Of a stretch of 64,000 bases of DNA, positions 63,937 through 64,000 are shown in pieces. Made by a program: the position numbers and the translations under genes. The stretch's first letter is position 1. Every line of letters begins with the position of its first letter. This DNA is from Oligoflexia bacterium (GTDB lineage: Bacteria; Bdellovibrionota; UBA1018): assembly GCA_014378465.1 (NCBI GenBank), contig JACMNQ010000065.1, positions 130,133 through 194,132 on the forward strand, written 5' to 3'. The notes beneath the pieces were generated by a model that was not told the origin of the DNA, ran no database searches, and was given only the letters and a program-made list of their open reading frames with translations.

Positions 63937-64000
63937 AAGTGCAGTTTAGTATGCAACTCTCAGGGCTACAATGGCGAACAGCCATGAAAAATGATCAAAG
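63937..64000 (-). other. upstream end of the glycogen operon
   Basis: 64 bp to the window edge. On the minus strand TTGTAG and TACTAA could be weak promoter elements about 20 bp before the GTG, but the region is too short to judge. No other gene is seen. Confidence 0.25.

Noticed and set aside
1..64000. tRNA, rRNA, CRISPR arrays, intact insertion sequences or prophage genes
   Set aside because: No T-loop-like GGTTCGAnTCC with cloverleaf context, no rRNA-like conserved blocks, no regularly spaced repeats and no transposase or integrase frames were seen.

Overview
The window is a dense, roughly 57% GC chromosomal stretch from a Gram-negative bacterium. It encodes lipobox lipoproteins, an OmpA-type outer-membrane protein, proton-channel stator proteins and a LexA-type mutasome cassette. 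The imuA-imuB-dnaE2 cassette, the many small paralogous DedA/TVP38 membrane proteins, the two-domain MetF plus MetH, and the eukaryotic-type glycogen enzymes would fit a Bdellovibrionota/Oligoflexia-like or other deltaproteobacterium-related lineage. That placement is inference; there is no rRNA here to test it. I saw no tRNA, rRNA, CRISPR array, prophage or intact insertion sequence.

Layout. Positions 1-7.5 kb, mostly minus strand: a TVP38-family membrane protein, a methyltransferase, a flavin reductase (plus) and the translesion mutasome imuA-imuB-dnaE2, preceded by a tandem direct repeat that looks like an operator. 7.6-17.6 kb, plus strand: an iron-permease-family protein, a B12-binding radical SAM protein overlapping dbpA, then a methionine cluster (homocysteine methyltransferase/MTHFR fusion, metH and a coupled small ORF) behind a leader with two mutually exclusive hairpins. 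17.6-28.9 kb: msrA-msrB, an OmpA/VWA-lipoprotein pair, a metallophosphoesterase, a RhlE-like helicase, a methyltransferase, slyD, an RRM protein and a zinc-ribbon microprotein. 28.9-38.3 kb: a caspase-like secreted protein, a YeiH transporter, a PhyH-SDR pair, a DedA protein, an alcohol dehydrogenase and a four-S1-domain protein.

38.4-46.4 kb is the most interesting region. It is a tightly coupled five-gene set: a MotB/OmpA-like protein with a long duplicated coiled coil, a MotA/TolQ/ZorA-like partner, a 1087-residue FHA-coiled-coil membrane protein, rlmC and a DedA protein. The first three look like an undescribed ion-driven stator complex with a phosphopeptide-sensing cytoplasmic arm. 46.4-57.9 kb: an AEC transporter, a GDT1-type cation exporter, a metzincin lipoprotein, a quinone oxidoreductase, a desaturase, an orphan sensor kinase, and a thioredoxin/DUF3820/hmgA group. 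58-63.9 kb, minus strand: a glycogen operon of GT3 (animal/fungal-type) glycogen synthase, phosphoglucomutase and a eukaryotic-like branching enzyme.

A second theme is gene decay. Between the intact genes lie readable remnants of a response regulator, a glucose dehydrogenase, an alpha/beta-hydrolase, probably a PF10136-type 'site-specific recombinase', and possibly an outer-membrane protein and one unidentified gene. Most retain recognisable protein segments broken by frameshifts, stops or deletions, which suggests recent and ongoing loss of accessory genes.
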